Assembly: GCA_963691815.1 (NCBI GenBank)
Contig: OY829657.1
Coordinates: forward strand, 15,694,712-15,758,711
Length of the DNA: 64,000 nt
Source: Echiichthys vipera
Lineage: Eukaryota > Chordata > Actinopteri > Perciformes > Trachinidae
Reading direction: 5' to 3'
Part shown: piece after piece, positions 40,526-52,710 of the stretch
How the letters are laid out: each line of letters starts with the position of its first letter
Position numbering within the stretch: position 1 is the first letter of the stretch
The notes under the pieces: model-generated
The model's input: only the letters and a program-made list of their open reading frames with translations
Told to the model about the DNA's origin: nothing
The model's database searches: none
Program-made: the position numbers and the translations under genes

Positions 40526-40879
40526 GATGACTTACGACTTAAAGTGAGCCGGGGCTGCTGCTGCTGCTGCTCCTTTAAAACAGTTCAAAACACGGTGGTC
40601 TTCAAGTGCTGTGAATGCGCTGAGAGAGGGTGTCGCTTATCTAGTCTTTTAGACACAAACACCGCTTCCATCGTTATCATGTGATGTATTAAAAAGAGGG
40701 CGGTGCCATCGTTTTAGTTATATTCTAATATACTCTACAACACTGGACTCTTCCTCAGGACTAAGACCCCTATCTGTCATTTTGCCCTTGAAACACCGAT
40801 GGACAGTGTCCACTCTGACGTCAGTGAATAGGGCGCGGCCTCGCAGCGAAAGCTCCTCTGCATACCTGTATTCAATTCA

Positions 40880-41020
40880 GTTCAATATTATATTGAATAT
40901 ATGATATATTCAATTATATTCAATATAATTCTGTATTTATAGTGCCAAATCATAACAAAGGTTATCTCAGGACTCACTTTACAGAGTAGGTATAGACCAC
41001 ACTCTATGGCTTATTTATGA
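40880..41020 (+). mobile_element. Dispersed teleost repeat fragment
   Basis: The text 'tttatagtgccaaatcataa' followed by 'caaaggttatctcaggactc' and 'agagtaggtatagaccacac' matches a very common fish repeat. The 5' part (40880-40930) is an AT-rich palindromic run. Confidence 0.65.
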
Positions 41021-41184
41021 TTTACATAGACCCAACTATTCCCCCGTATATTACAATTGAACTGCAGAATGTTTTTTTGTTTTTTTAATTTGTTTAGAAT
41101 AATATTATATCTGAATAATATTTACCACATGGGAATACTGGAAATTCTTCCCGAGTCAAACACAAAAACAATATCAAATTGAGC

Positions 41185-41345
41185 CTGTGAATGTTCTCAT
41201 TCGTCCAGGTCATCGTTATCCTCAAAGCAATTTCAGTCAAAAACAACTGGACTGGTTGTTTGTCTAGGAAGACGTTTCACCTCTCATCCAAGAGGCTTCA
41301 TCAGTTCATGTACGCATCTGACCAGACTGGGACTGGAAATTGCTT
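41185..41345 (+). mobile_element. Dispersed teleost repeat fragment
   Basis: It contains gaatgttctcattcgtccag and 'aggaagacgtttcacctctc' plus 'atccaagaggcttcatcagt', the signature of an abundant fish repeat. No coding capacity is seen; the short frame across it is not a gene. Confidence 0.7.
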
Positions 41346-42169
41346 TGAGAATATCAAATGTAGGCTATCATATAGATTGCCAAATACTAAAAACCTGTTG
41401 GATAAATTCACCTTCTATTATTGCAATAAATAACTATAAATAGACACAACAGACACAAGAACTGTTACTTCCCATAGGCTGTCACTATGATGTACAGTTA
41501 ACATCAGTCCATAGTGGCAGGAAACTGCCTGTAATGACTCTATAACACAAAGCATCCACTTTATACCACAATATATATTTCCTAGTTTAAATACTCACTA
41601 ATTAACTTAATTAACATGTTAATCCCTATCAATCATTCAATCAACATCACTGTAAACACCGTTTATCCGCCAACCTCATATATATATAAAAATCTGTTGC
41701 AACATTCATAATACCTATTTGTTCCAGCATGTATCATTGTGTTGTTGTTTTATGTTGTAGTTAAATGTCTGTTTGCCAGTCTACAACTTTGTTGCCCTTG
41801 TTTTAAAAAATCGATACTCAGATAATAATTGATACTAAAATTACTATCGGACTAAGATACTAGCTTGCAAAAGTATTGATACTTTTGCCGTCAACAGTGC
41901 AGTCTCCGCCTCCTCCAGCTGACCAGAAACATCACCCAGCCACTCTGCAGACAGACAGCTACAGCTCGTCACTCTGATCACACAAATGCTGGTTTATCAC
42001 GTTATAAAACACACTGAGCTGACTGAGCACACTGTAGCTGAATACATTAGCATGGACCAGATCCTTGTTTACACTGTGGAGAAACCTGATTTACAACAAT
42101 TTATTTAACAACTGAATCCAGGGTTTAACCTCCTTCATAGAATTATTTTATGTACACAGATATCCCTGG

Positions 42170-42860
42170 GACATACAACACAATAAAACCCACAAGAGGC
42201 TTGTTATCAGCGCACAGTTCAAAAGCCAGCATCTTTGATGATTCGAGGGTGCATTAGTGTACATGGCAAGGGTAACCTAAACTTTTGTGAAGGCACCATT
42301 AATGCCGATCCCTATAAACCAGTTTTAAAGCAACATATGCTGCCAAGTAGGGAACATATTTTTCAGAAAAAGCAGTGCTTATTACAGCAAGACAATGCCG
42401 AACCACACTCTGCACGTATTACAACAGCATTGCTTTGTAGTAAAAGAGGCCGGGTGCTAAACCGGCCAGCCCGAAGTCCCATTGAAAAGGTAAAATACAC
42501 CAAAGGAGACCACAAACTAATGAACAGCTGAAATGCTACATCAAGCAAGAATAGGAAAAAATTCCACTTTGAAATTTACAGCGATCGGTCTCCTCAGTTT
42601 ACAAATGCTTACAGTGGTGTTAAAAGAAGAGGTGATGCAACAGAGTGGTAAATATGACCCTGTCCCAACTGTTTCAAAATGTGTTGCTGGCATCAAATTC
42701 TACATGAGAATAATACAATGTTTCTGTTTCAACATTTAAAATTTTTGTGCCATTTTCAATGAAATATTGTGTTACAATTATTTGCAAATTATTGCATTTT
42801 GTTTTATTTATATTTTACACAGCGTCCAAACTTTTTTGGAAACAAGGTTGTTATGTATCT
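42170..42860 (+). mobile_element. Degraded Tc1/mariner-family transposon with transposase remnant
   Basis: The frame at 42235-42530 encodes a recognisable C-terminal part of a Tc1-type DDE transposase: RGCISVHGKGNLNF, then CLLQQDNAEPHSARITTALL containing the second catalytic Asp (QQDNA), then RPARSPIEK. The usual NP/DLNPIE block is shortened. Downstream, transposase-like residues continue only across stops and frame changes (for example VKRRGDAT around 42618-42641). The first catalytic Asp and the DNA-binding half are absent. A distal segment caaacttttttggaaacaag resembles a Tc1-family terminus. It is an inactive fossil. Confidence 0.8.
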
Positions 42861-43967
42861 TGCTTTGTACCTTGCACTGTGTGCAGTCCGAATGTTTGCA
42901 ACCCTCCCAATGAATGTTGCATCATTCATTCTTTTTGTTTTGTACTGGGTCCAGAAAAGAAATACAATTTTTCTGCACTGTAAGATGGATGACAAAGATC
43001 TCTCGTATCTTATATCTTAATAAACATTCAGCTCAGACTGTATTACTAAAATTCTTGTTACTTGTTGTCACATTTTTTATGTCAGTATCTTGGGTTTGTG
43101 GAATTTTGACATTGGTCTTAAGGCACTGAAGGAAATTGGATAACTACATATAAGCTATAACTACAGGCTACAATATGTTAAATAGATGAGTGAAAAGTGA
43201 AAATAGCCTTGAGCTAGTTACGCTATATTTTGTTATAACTCATCATTATACCCACCAACTGATAGTGACAATTAGGCTACATATATTACTTATTATCAGA
43301 TATTTAACAGTAAATGACCAACTTTGGCCCAATTGTTTTATTTAATTGGAAGTAAACTTAAAAAAACACCAATAGTGCCCATTCCTCTCTACAATAGAGG
43401 ATGGTCAAAACAGACCAAAGGAAAAAGAAATGTAGGCCTGTTATTAATATGATTGGTAGTAGCTACGTGGGACTTTAGATAGCCTATATCTGCCACAAGG
43501 GTGTGCTGTTACCCTTTATATACATCTAGAGTAACTCGATTAATCCATTGAAAACATCAGATGCTGAAAAATTTACCAGTGCTATGCTTTCTAATAATAA
43601 AATATAACATTTTCATGTGGTGAATCCAAAAGAGGTTTATGAGAAAAAAAAGTAAGGTCGTTAGCGGGTAGTTTAGAATAAATCATAACGTTACTGACAT
43701 GAATTGTTGTTATGTATGTACGTTATAACTGTATTTATTTTTAAATTCTGAAAAAATAATATTTTGGATACTAAAATCTATTTAATTTTTGATTAAGTTA
43801 ATTAAATATGCAATAATTTATAACAATTTTGATAAGGATGTATGAGGAATAAATTTTAATCTGTGAGATACTTGTTAAGTTAAAAAAAATTGGTTGAGTT
43901 TGGAGTGAAAATTAAATTTGAATTAAATTAAATTTTAAGAAATAATAATAAGTGTATGACAAAGAAA

Positions 43968-44012
43968 GCTGTAACTAACTAACTTACTAACTAACTAACT
44001 AACTAACTAACC
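43968..44012. repeat. (AACT)n tetranucleotide repeat
   Basis: About ten copies of aact/ctaa with one interruption (aacttact). Confidence 0.92.
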
Positions 44013-44249
44013 ATGAATTATGGAGAAGGGGTGGGATTAAATAAGTGTATACTTCGTCCCACTACTTTTCGGACATGTAAGAAAAAGTATTATTCATCTA
44101 TTTATATGCTTTCTAGCTGTGTAACATTATTTTCTGTATGACCCTTTCTGTTATCTTTTTTTACATGTTTGAAATAAATCTAAATATCCAAATAATAATA
44201 TAATAATAATAATAAACTACAACAACTAAAGACTAGATATATGGTGCAA

Positions 44250-44345
44250 GGCGAGGCAAGTTTATTTGTATAGCACCCTACAACAAGGTAATTCAAAGTG
44301 CTTTGCATAAAACATTAAAAGCATTAGAAAGAAACACATACATTG
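44250..44345 (+). mobile_element. Dispersed teleost repeat fragment
   Basis: 'aggcaagtttatttgtatag' followed by 'caaggtaattcaaagtgctt' and 'tgcataaaacattaaaagc' is the signature of one of the commonest short repeats in fish genomes. Confidence 0.75.
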
Positions 44346-44449
44346 ACTTTTTGATACAATAATTACAACATGAAAAGCAAGCAAATATAGTATATATAAA
44401 GTCAGTGACAAATAAGTAACGTTGCATCTTTATTTCATGTCAGTCTGGG

Positions 44450-45240
44450 CATTTCATTGTTTATATGCCCCAGACAGTCAGAGCTGCAGGCAGCAGCAGC
44501 TGAATGGAGCAGACGGGAGGAAGTGGCGGTTAATGCAGCTCCACACCTTTCCGGTGTAGCAGCAGCACTGCGACCAGCTCGACTTAAAGGAGAAAGACGA
44601 GAGCTGGGTGTAGTAATCAAGACAGGAGGGGGAGATAGGAGGTAAATGTATTATATTTTAATTAAATGTTCAGTTCAGAAAGGTGTACGCCAAATATTTT
44701 GTCACTGTCGCGCGTATTTTTGTACCCAGATATGATTAGTTTGTAACTACCGTTATCTGGTTAGCTTAAGGCTAGCTAGCTAGCGGATGTTAGCTCTCTT
44801 TAGCAGCCATGAGCGGTAGCTTGCTAATTTGGCATGTCTGAAACCTCCTCCTAAATCTCTTTTCAGGGGGTTAAGAAGTGGAGTTTCATGAGTGGATACA
44901 TGTGTTGCTGAGGATTTTTCACCCCCGAAGACCTCCCTTCCAGCGTGTTAAAGCTACCCGGCGCGACGCTTGATGGACTAGCCGCAGAAAGCTGCTTTTC
45001 TCCGGTAGCGGCGAAGAGAACAAGGGCGCACCCGATGTGGAGGACCGGACACCAGAAGGAACTCACAAGTAACGTTACCGAGGCTTTTCCGGGGCCTGAT
45101 AGACAAACCGTGTCTACTCTCCGCAGTTTTTGATCGCCTGTCTTTATCACGCAGCTTTAATGTTGATTTGGGGCAACAAAATGAACGTCCTGCAACAGCT
45201 GCTGCCAAGTTCCTAGTCTAGCCGTGCCATGTTGTGTATA
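44450..45240 (+). promoter_or_regulatory. arf6: Likely arf6 promoter and 5' UTR region
   Basis: The stretch is GC- and CpG-richer than its surroundings (gctacccggcgcgacgcttg, agcggcgaagagaacaaggg), as expected for a housekeeping promoter. ARF6 genes usually have a non-coding first exon spliced to the coding exon. A donor such as GATAGGAG/gtaaat (near 44641) and the acceptor tttttctcgttag/gaataaaag (45486) could form that intron. Other donors are possible, so the exact structure is open. Confidence 0.45.
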
Positions 45241-45517
45241 GGCCCCGCAAACATTGTGATCCTCTGAACATTAATGCCCCAGCACTTCACAGGACGCACA
45301 GACTTTCAAGCAGCAAAACGCATTTAAAAAATACTGTTTGTCAGGTTTTAACATGAGTGTGCGTTTTTTACCTTTCCCCCCATATGCTCTTTACTGAGTC
45401 ATGTTATCACAAGTAAACCCCTAAAGTGAAGCTTTAGTCTAAAGTGAATAATCATCAGCACGGTATCAGACATTTTTTCTCGTTAGGAATAAAAGTATTT
45501 ATGCACAATAGTTCAAA

Positions 45518-46045
45518 ATGGGGAAAGTGCTGTCGAAAATATTTGGCAACAAGGAGATGAGAATATTAATGCTTGGACTTGATGCTGCTGGAAAGACAAC
45601 AATCCTTTACAAACTGAAACTCGGACAGTCTGTCACCACAATCCCCACAGTCGGCTTCAATGTGGAGACTGTCACCTACAAAAATGTCAAGTTCAACGTC
45701 TGGGATGTTGGAGGGCAAGATAAGATTCGCCCTCTGTGGCGACACTACTACACGGGCACCCAAGGGTTAATTTTCGTGGTGGATTGTGCGGACAGGGATC
45801 GCATCGACGAGGCAAGACAGGAACTTCACCGCATCATTAATGACCGGGAGATGAGGGATGCCATCATCTTGATATTCGCCAATAAGCAAGACCTTCCGGA
45901 TGCCATGAAGCCGCATGAAATCCAAGAGAAGCTCGGATTGACCCGCATCAGAGATAGGAATTGGTATGTTCAGCCCTCCTGTGCGACCACAGGTGATGGA
46001 CTGTATGAGGGCTTGACATGGCTAACCTCAAATTACAAATCTTAA
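45518..46045 (+). CDS. arf6: ADP-ribosylation factor 6, complete single-exon CDS (175 aa)
   Basis: ARF6 is a small GTPase at the plasma membrane and endosomes that controls endocytic recycling, PIP2 production and cortical actin. All hallmarks are present: Gly2 for N-myristoylation, P-loop GLDAAGKT (20-27), switch I PTVGFN (43-48, Thr44), DVGGQ (63-67), NKQD (122-125) and the SCAT base-binding loop. The length is the family's usual 175 residues, and the protein looks nearly identical to mammalian ARF6, with Thr for Ser in the CATTGDG loop the only difference I notice. A coding region within one exon is normal for ARF6 and is not evidence of a retrocopy. The start is fixed by the myristoylation context MGKVLSKIFG. 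Neighbourhood with vcpkmt matches human 14q21. Confidence 0.98.
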   Translation: MGKVLSKIFGNKEMRILMLGLDAAGKTTILYKLKLGQSVTTIPTVGFNVETVTYKNVKFNVWDVGGQDKIRPLWRHYYTGTQGLIFVVDCADRDRIDEARQELHRIINDREMRDAIILIFANKQDLPDAMKPHEIQEKLGLTRIRDRNWYVQPSCATTGDGLYEGLTWLTSNYKS

Positions 46046-49000
46046 TGATTGAGTGCTGACTGTTTTAGGTCAAAACAATAATAACGTTGCAAGTAACAAA
46101 TAACTTCTCAAAATGAGTATGGTTAAGAAAAAGTTGATTATCTCCCATTTATTTTTTAATACTACGTTTACCCCATGACTAATTTATCTTTAACTGGGTT
46201 TGCTGGCTTAAAGTTTGCTTGTACTCTGTAGCAGGCCTATATCACTTTCATTATCTCGGGGCTTGCTTGATGAATATTGAATTAATTGGTTCTAATGTTA
46301 AAGCCACAGAGATCACCACCTTTGCCTATTCTTTCCCCGGTTTTGTATGATTTTTCCAATGAAGCTGAAGTTTTTAATCTTCATTCTTGGATTAAAACTT
46401 GTTTCAAGGTTCTTTAGTCTCAGTTGCATTGAAACTTGGATCTTTTTTTTCTTCTTAGTTGAGGTCTTTAATGTCATGTAGCATATTTGAAGGACTTTGA
46501 CATTTGTTTTAACACAGTACTGTGATGAAAAGTATTTCTTCTCAGTGGTATTGACTGCTGTAAGGGGACAGGGGAAACGCCATTAGTTACATTTCATTGT
46601 CATCAGTCTTTACAGCAGAGAAGCAAAATTTCTTGAGACATGTTTTGTTACCCTTCCCAATCCCCTTATGTGGGCTATTTAGTTTACTGATTCACCTTTG
46701 TCTTGATGCATAATTGTGCTGAATATTCAACAAATAGGCCTACAGTAACTCTTAAACATGCTTGTCAGGATGCATTTTTGATTCTTGGGTAACACATAGT
46801 CGGTTGACTCAATCTTTCCAAAGGAATGTCATTCAGCTCTGAGCTCTCTCAATCTGAAACCACAGTTGATTAGTCTCAGTATTGGGACATTATATGATAG
46901 CCTATATCTGTAGCATGAGTACGAAAGTACAGTAACCCTACATCAGAGACCATCTGTCGTGCAGTCAGAGGGAGCCGTTTACTGGTGAAATGTTGAAGAA
47001 AACCTGTGGTGCAGCTCTTACTCTTATTTTGACTGGGGGAACCATGCACAGAACAATGTCATTGTAATGTCTTATTAAAAAAGTGATTTAAAATCTGTCT
47101 GTTTTATGTTTTTTTTTATTTTAGGGATTAAAGGCAGTTAGCAGGATCAGGCCTGTCAGTGTTCAAACCATTTTAAGAGTGGCAGAGTTTTATTTGTGAG
47201 AAGCTATTTTAAAAAAATCTATGGGAAAGTTTCAAGAATGCTCTTAGTTCAAAGTAGACCCAGTGTTAAAATTCTCTTTTTGGTTGAAGTGCTATTGGGC
47301 ATATTCTTCATAAAGGGTTTATGTCTACCCTCAGACTAAGTTGCTGGTCTCAGTTCCCTTGCCAGTAAATGGGGAAAAACAGGAAGTCCATCTGCTGGTC
47401 TTTTTGGAACAACAGAGCCACACGATAGTTTGCATGTGATTTGGAGGGGCAGCAGCGATATACAGCTGAATTGTGAATTCTTTTTGAATGTTGTGTTGGT
47501 TGTGAGCCACAGTTGAGTCGATGCTAAGCTGTCAGTTGTAACTGCCTGAGTTTGCTTTTTGTTGGAACTGGCATTATTAAGTGACTGTTGTTTTTGTTCA
47601 GTGAGAATAACGTCTCTTCAAGTTGACTAATGCAGGGCTGTTGAGAAAGGAAAATTAAATGTCTATAAGATAATAAGAATGTTTTCGTTTCCAGTAAAGC
47701 CGATTGACACTTGTGTTTGCGCTCCTGACAAAGACAGTATTAATAGTGACAATCAAGTGACAACCTGACTACTGTGTTTGAAGCTATAAAAGATTAGTAT
47801 TCTGAAAATGTCTACAGATTTTTCCAGGGTGCTCCAGGGAAGGGCACTGCTTTTACACATCCACATAAAAAACTGCCACGGTGTAAGCTGCTCAAAAAGC
47901 ACAGTTTGCTTTTTTTGCATTTACAAGCATGGGATGCACACGCTCAATCATGTAGCATTAACTGACAGTCGGACACTATAACCTAAATGTGTCTGCAATC
48001 CACTGGCTGTGTTGTAACAGTGGCACTGTGGAAAATCTGGTGCTTAGCAAGTTTCTGTAGAGGCCTCAGGAAGTTTGCTTTAGCACCACAGAGGTTTCCG
48101 TCACACAGGTCAGGTGACATAGACAGATACGACTCCACTGCCACAGAAGACGTTTGGCACATCCCACATGCCTCTTGCAGCTGTGATTTAAATGTTCCGT
48201 TAGAATAGATCAGACAAACACTGCTGTTGAGAATGTATCAAAGCTTCTGAGGGTATTTGTAAATACTTTCAGCGAGGGGCTTGAAAAGGGGCCTGCATTA
48301 GATGCTGATGGCAGTTTAATTGGGCTGTAATGGCCACTTTGGTTCCCACCACTTCATTACAACCATATGATCCTAGCAGCTTTATTGGTAAAACTGGGTA
48401 CCCTGGGGCAAGGACAGAGACTGCAAGCAATGTTTTACGACCTCTGCTGTGTAAAGATGAGACCTCCTGGACCCTCCTGTCAACTCCCTCTGTGCTCAGC
48501 TGGAATTCCTTACACTTCCTGAGAGGAAAGGTCATAGAAGTTAGGTGCCTCGTCTAATAGGTCTTATTCTTCTTGCTTATAAAGATCGGTCATTTACAGA
48601 GGTGGGGTTATATGATTGTGCTTACGACAGCACAGCAATATGCTCATGTAGCCTCACACAAAACGGCAGCTTATTTCACAGCCATAACTCACTGGTGTCG
48701 TAATTCACAAAGTAAAAGGCAATACTTCCGCTGGTTTGTGCAAGAATGTCTATGACAGATTTGTTTTTGGGCGGCCAGAACGCCTGTTTGTTGGGGCAGT
48801 TCCTATGACAACGACCTGATGGGATCCGTGCCAGTGTGGCCTGGTGTTTTTGGTATCACATAGGTGGCTGACTGTGCTGCAAGTTTCCAGTCAGTTCCTC
48901 TATTTTACATAGAAAGAGGAAACATAGGAAGAAAACGAAAGAGACCCCACTCTCTGAGCCAAGTTCTGCAATATTGGAACACACCTTTTTTTTCTCCTTT

Positions 49001-50892
49001 GAGAGCTTGCCATACTCGCCTTTCATTAGTCAACTTGACAAAGATTTAAAAAGGCTCAGGAATTACTGTGGTGAGTGGTTTTACAGCTGCACGCTTGACA
49101 TGCCTACAAACCTTAATTATGTTTGTGGTTTTCATGGGTGTGGTCTGTCTTCCTCACTTGTCTTTACTTCCGCTTAACTCCATTTGCTACATTTGCACAG
49201 GTATCACTAATGTCAGAGTCCTTTCTGACTGTGGGTTGTGAATATAGTCCTGGCTTAATGTTGGCCTACAGTTCAACAGCCACACCCAGCTGGATAATCA
49301 CCGTAGGTGTGTGCAGACACAGATATTCTTGTGCACATTGGTGTACACCGTTATTAAAGCAGTTTATTTATCTGTCGAATGGTAGGAGGGAACACCTACT
49401 CTAAGCCACAGCTCGCACAGTTTGGTTCAGTGGCGGCTTATCCTCAAGGACAGTAAAACAGCCTCTTTTTGGTTATGAAACTTCTCTGTCCTCTGGTTAA
49501 GTCTTCTGCACCTTCAGTTCTCTGTTCAAGTGAGCTGTTGAATGATGAACTCACGCAGAGATCAGTGTAAAACAGGGGAAGTGGCTGAACGTTGTTTCAC
49601 GTTTCCTGCTGAGGTTAACACTGATGAATGCCACGCCACGTGCAAACCCCTGGTTGCCTTTACACAGATGCACAGTTTTCTGTTTATATGGGGACTTGAG
49701 TTTGGTTGCAGGTTTGCGGGTGCAGGTTTTATTCGTAAACAATCTTAAAAAAATATTTACGGCTTAAATAGGAGTTTTGCTGTGATAGGCTAGTTAAATA
49801 AGGGTGGATATGTGAGGCTGTGAAGTCCAAGGTGCACTCTGGGCATTGGTCCAAAATACATTCCACTCATATCTGCAACTGAAGGTTACTTGCTGTGGTG
49901 AAATTACAAACCAGAGAACCAGGACATTATTATGAAGAGCTGAAGGTCCACATGACATTACCAATTTGTTTTTTAATGGATAGATAAAGTACTCATACAA
50001 GCATTTACTACATAATTTAAGCCACTAACCATACTGTTTTGTTGGTAGTCTCACTGGCCTATAATCATGTTGGTTTTCTCACTTTAGAAACCATCCAATC
50101 TAAGTCCCATTACATTTTTTAAGCCTCAGGGCTTCTATTTATATTCCATTATGTGAAAACCTGAAATGTGTCCACATGGTTCCTCTTGAGAACTGCAGGA
50201 TGTTTGACACAGCTGTGTGAGAGTGTGAACCAGTTTGTCCCTGGACTCATATGCTGTGTTTTTCCAGCTGTAACACACAGAGCACAGAGGGTTATGGCTG
50301 AGTGTTAACTATCTTGCCTTTAGATGTAAGCAATACTGCAGTATAGGAAAAGGGGGGATCCTTTTGATAATGTCTTTTGGCTATGAGAAACATAAATGTG
50401 TATCTGTTTCAAAAGCAAAATGAAATCAACTGGATGAGTTACGGATTATTCATAAAGTATGCAGAGCACTGACCTTTGCCATGTGGCTTTATATAACCTG
50501 CTCAACACTCACAGTAACACTGAAGGGTGATTTCAACATCAAAGTGTACAGTACCATAGTCATTCACCCAGCAGCTGTGTCTGCCAGACACATTTATTCA
50601 CTTACAGCCTCTGCATGCTCCATGCAGATCCATGCAAAGCGACCTCAAAGGCCTCATTCAGCAGCTCGCCACCACACTGCCACGCTCCGTGACTGACTAC
50701 ATCTGTATATCTGACAGGATCGCTGTAATTACAGAGGAGATGGTGTTTGAAATGACACTGCGTCTGGATTAGACAGCAGTTTGAGCTTGGGAGAAAATCT
50801 GAGATCTAAGGAAAGTCAGGCGCTGCTGCTCAAACACACACGCACACACAGTCCAGATTCAGACTACTGAGATGTAATGACTCAGGGAAACG

Positions 50893-50894
<2 letters not shown>

Positions 50895-50928
<34 letters not shown>
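50895..50928. repeat. (CA)n microsatellite
   Basis: A pure CA run of about 34 bases, with a smaller CA-rich patch just upstream (50833-50848). Confidence 0.93.
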
Positions 50929-50932
<4 letters not shown>

Positions 50933-52479
50933 CTGCAATTCTCCCTTCGGTGCTGGGCCGCCACACATCCTAATGATGACAAATACATCATTGCACTAGA
51001 ATGCCATAGGGACAGCAGTCACAGGCAGTCAAGTCTCCACAAAACCTGTGGTATTTCAAGCAAGGGATCAATACATTATTACTGATACCTCATTGGAGTC
51101 ACACTGAAACTATATATATCACTAATATTATACACAAAGAACAGTTTTAAACCTCACTCTGCCTACAAAGATTAATAGGAGTTATAAACATTTTTGCTCA
51201 GCCCTTTCAATTTCAATAGACAGTGTGTCATAGTGCTAGTATTGACAGGAATGGAAAAAGGAGGCAAGTGTGTGTCTGTGAATCAATATTCTCACAGTAC
51301 TGGATTTGTGTCCCCTCTCAACTACAGCACAGCTGTCTTAACAGCCCCCGCCCTCCTCCTGTTCCCCTTGGGTGGTGGTGGTGGTTCGGGAGAGGGGGGG
51401 TTGAGTCAGCATTGTATTTCTATAAGCTAGTTGTCCTGTATGGCTTTGCTTCACTGGTACCACACCACCTCTTGCTTTTAAATCCACTACTACATCTGTT
51501 GTCTCTTTGTGGACTTTGTCATGTGAAAGAGAGACAGGTGATGTGTGTGTGGAAGGGGGGGGGGCTTTGCAGGATCAGAGGAGTCACACATTCATGCAGC
51601 CATCTTCTATTTTTAATCAGCCCAGTTTAACGTCTATTCTTGGGCCACTCCCTAATAGTTAGTGAGAAAATGAGTCTTCCTTTCTGGAACAGTGTCCCTT
51701 GGCTCCAGGCAGCGTGATGATGGTGACACAAAGGATCTTCTGTGTCACTTGGCTGTGATGCAGCAGAGTGGTGCACACCACACAGGCCGCATGGAGTCCG
51801 GTCTCCTCCACCCATCTGGTTTGTAGGGGCTTTGCGCTGCTCCCTCATGTTTTCTTCTGTTAAAAGAACTGGGGGGCGGGGGGGGCATGCATGCAGATGT
51901 CTCTTAATCTTAATCTTGTGTGTAGAAAATGCAGACTGGCCTGAGGTTAAATTGCACATAAATCTCAAAGACAAGCATAACTAATCACACATGAAAAGAC
52001 AAAACAGCCACAACAAATTTCATCATTATGCCACAGTTGTTAAATTGCCTGTCTTAAAGCAGTGTGCCATGTTGTCTATTCAGCTATTTGTGATGACTTG
52101 TACTGTGCTGTTCTCACTGCAGGTTTTCACACAGGTAAGAGTTATTTCTACTAATAGCACCATCTGTTGGCAGAAAATGCCCCCATTCTGTCTTGGTGCA
52201 CGCAGCATGTAAGCAACATTTTCAATTTTTTTTACGGTCAGTGGAATCAACTGTAATGTAATATGAAAACAGATTAGAGACGTCACTGCTTCACTGTGGG
52301 CTGTCCTCATTTAGTCTGAGCCTCTCTATATTCCCCTGCAGTGCTAGCCTAATTAGCCAACCACAAGAAGACTATGACTAAATTATTTGAGGTATTTTTG
52401 GTGAACATTAAAAAAAAAAAAAGCACCAGAGAGACTGGAAAATGGATTCTAACTAATCATTTAATGTTTTCCCAGGCTC

Positions 52480-52710
52480 TTTCGGAGAGCTATTGGTGGG
52501 CAGGAGGATGAAATGTTGACAGACTAGTGGAAATCCCCTCTAATCTTCCCAATAACCCACCTGGGATCTGTCCCTGCCACACTGGACGACATTCACTTAA
52601 TACAAGCTGTGATTCAAATTAATTAGCTGAACAGATCCTGGTCAAAGCCAGAGGAGACCTCAATATTAGGCTAACTCTGACTGCAGCAGTCCAGCTGCGC
52701 CAGGCAGAAG
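52480..52710. promoter_or_regulatory. Candidate conserved non-coding element
   Basis: This is a block of balanced composition without simple repeats, containing AT-core sites (caaattaattagctgaacag) flanked by GC-richer sequence (ctgcagcagtccagctgcgc). It differs from the surrounding sequence and matches no repeat family I recognise. Regulatory function is only a suggestion. Confidence 0.18.

Larger units (their letters stand above)
40526..44450. other. Repeat-rich intergenic stretch between aspg and arf6 (head to head)
   Basis: The two genes are divergently transcribed. The first about 150 bases should hold the aspg 5' UTR and promoter (GCTGCTGCTGCTGCTGCTCC in the sequence just upstream of the ATG, with no TATA box evident). 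Then come several dispersed repeats, a Tc1 remnant and AT-rich filler (43.1-44.0 kb) in which I see no gene. Confidence 0.6.

Noticed and set aside
42235..42531. A standalone 98-codon gene
   Set aside because: It is a fragment of a Tc1-type transposase lacking the DNA-binding half and first catalytic Asp, and is broken downstream.
45518..46045. arf6 as a processed retrocopy because it lacks introns
   Set aside because: ARF6 coding regions are normally in one exon. No poly-A tail or target duplication is seen, and the promoter-like upstream sequence and vcpkmt neighbour fit the native locus.
49123..49404. A 93-codon plus-strand frame between arf6 and vcpkmt
   Set aside because: There is no family similarity, and it sits in sequence with ordinary intergenic composition.
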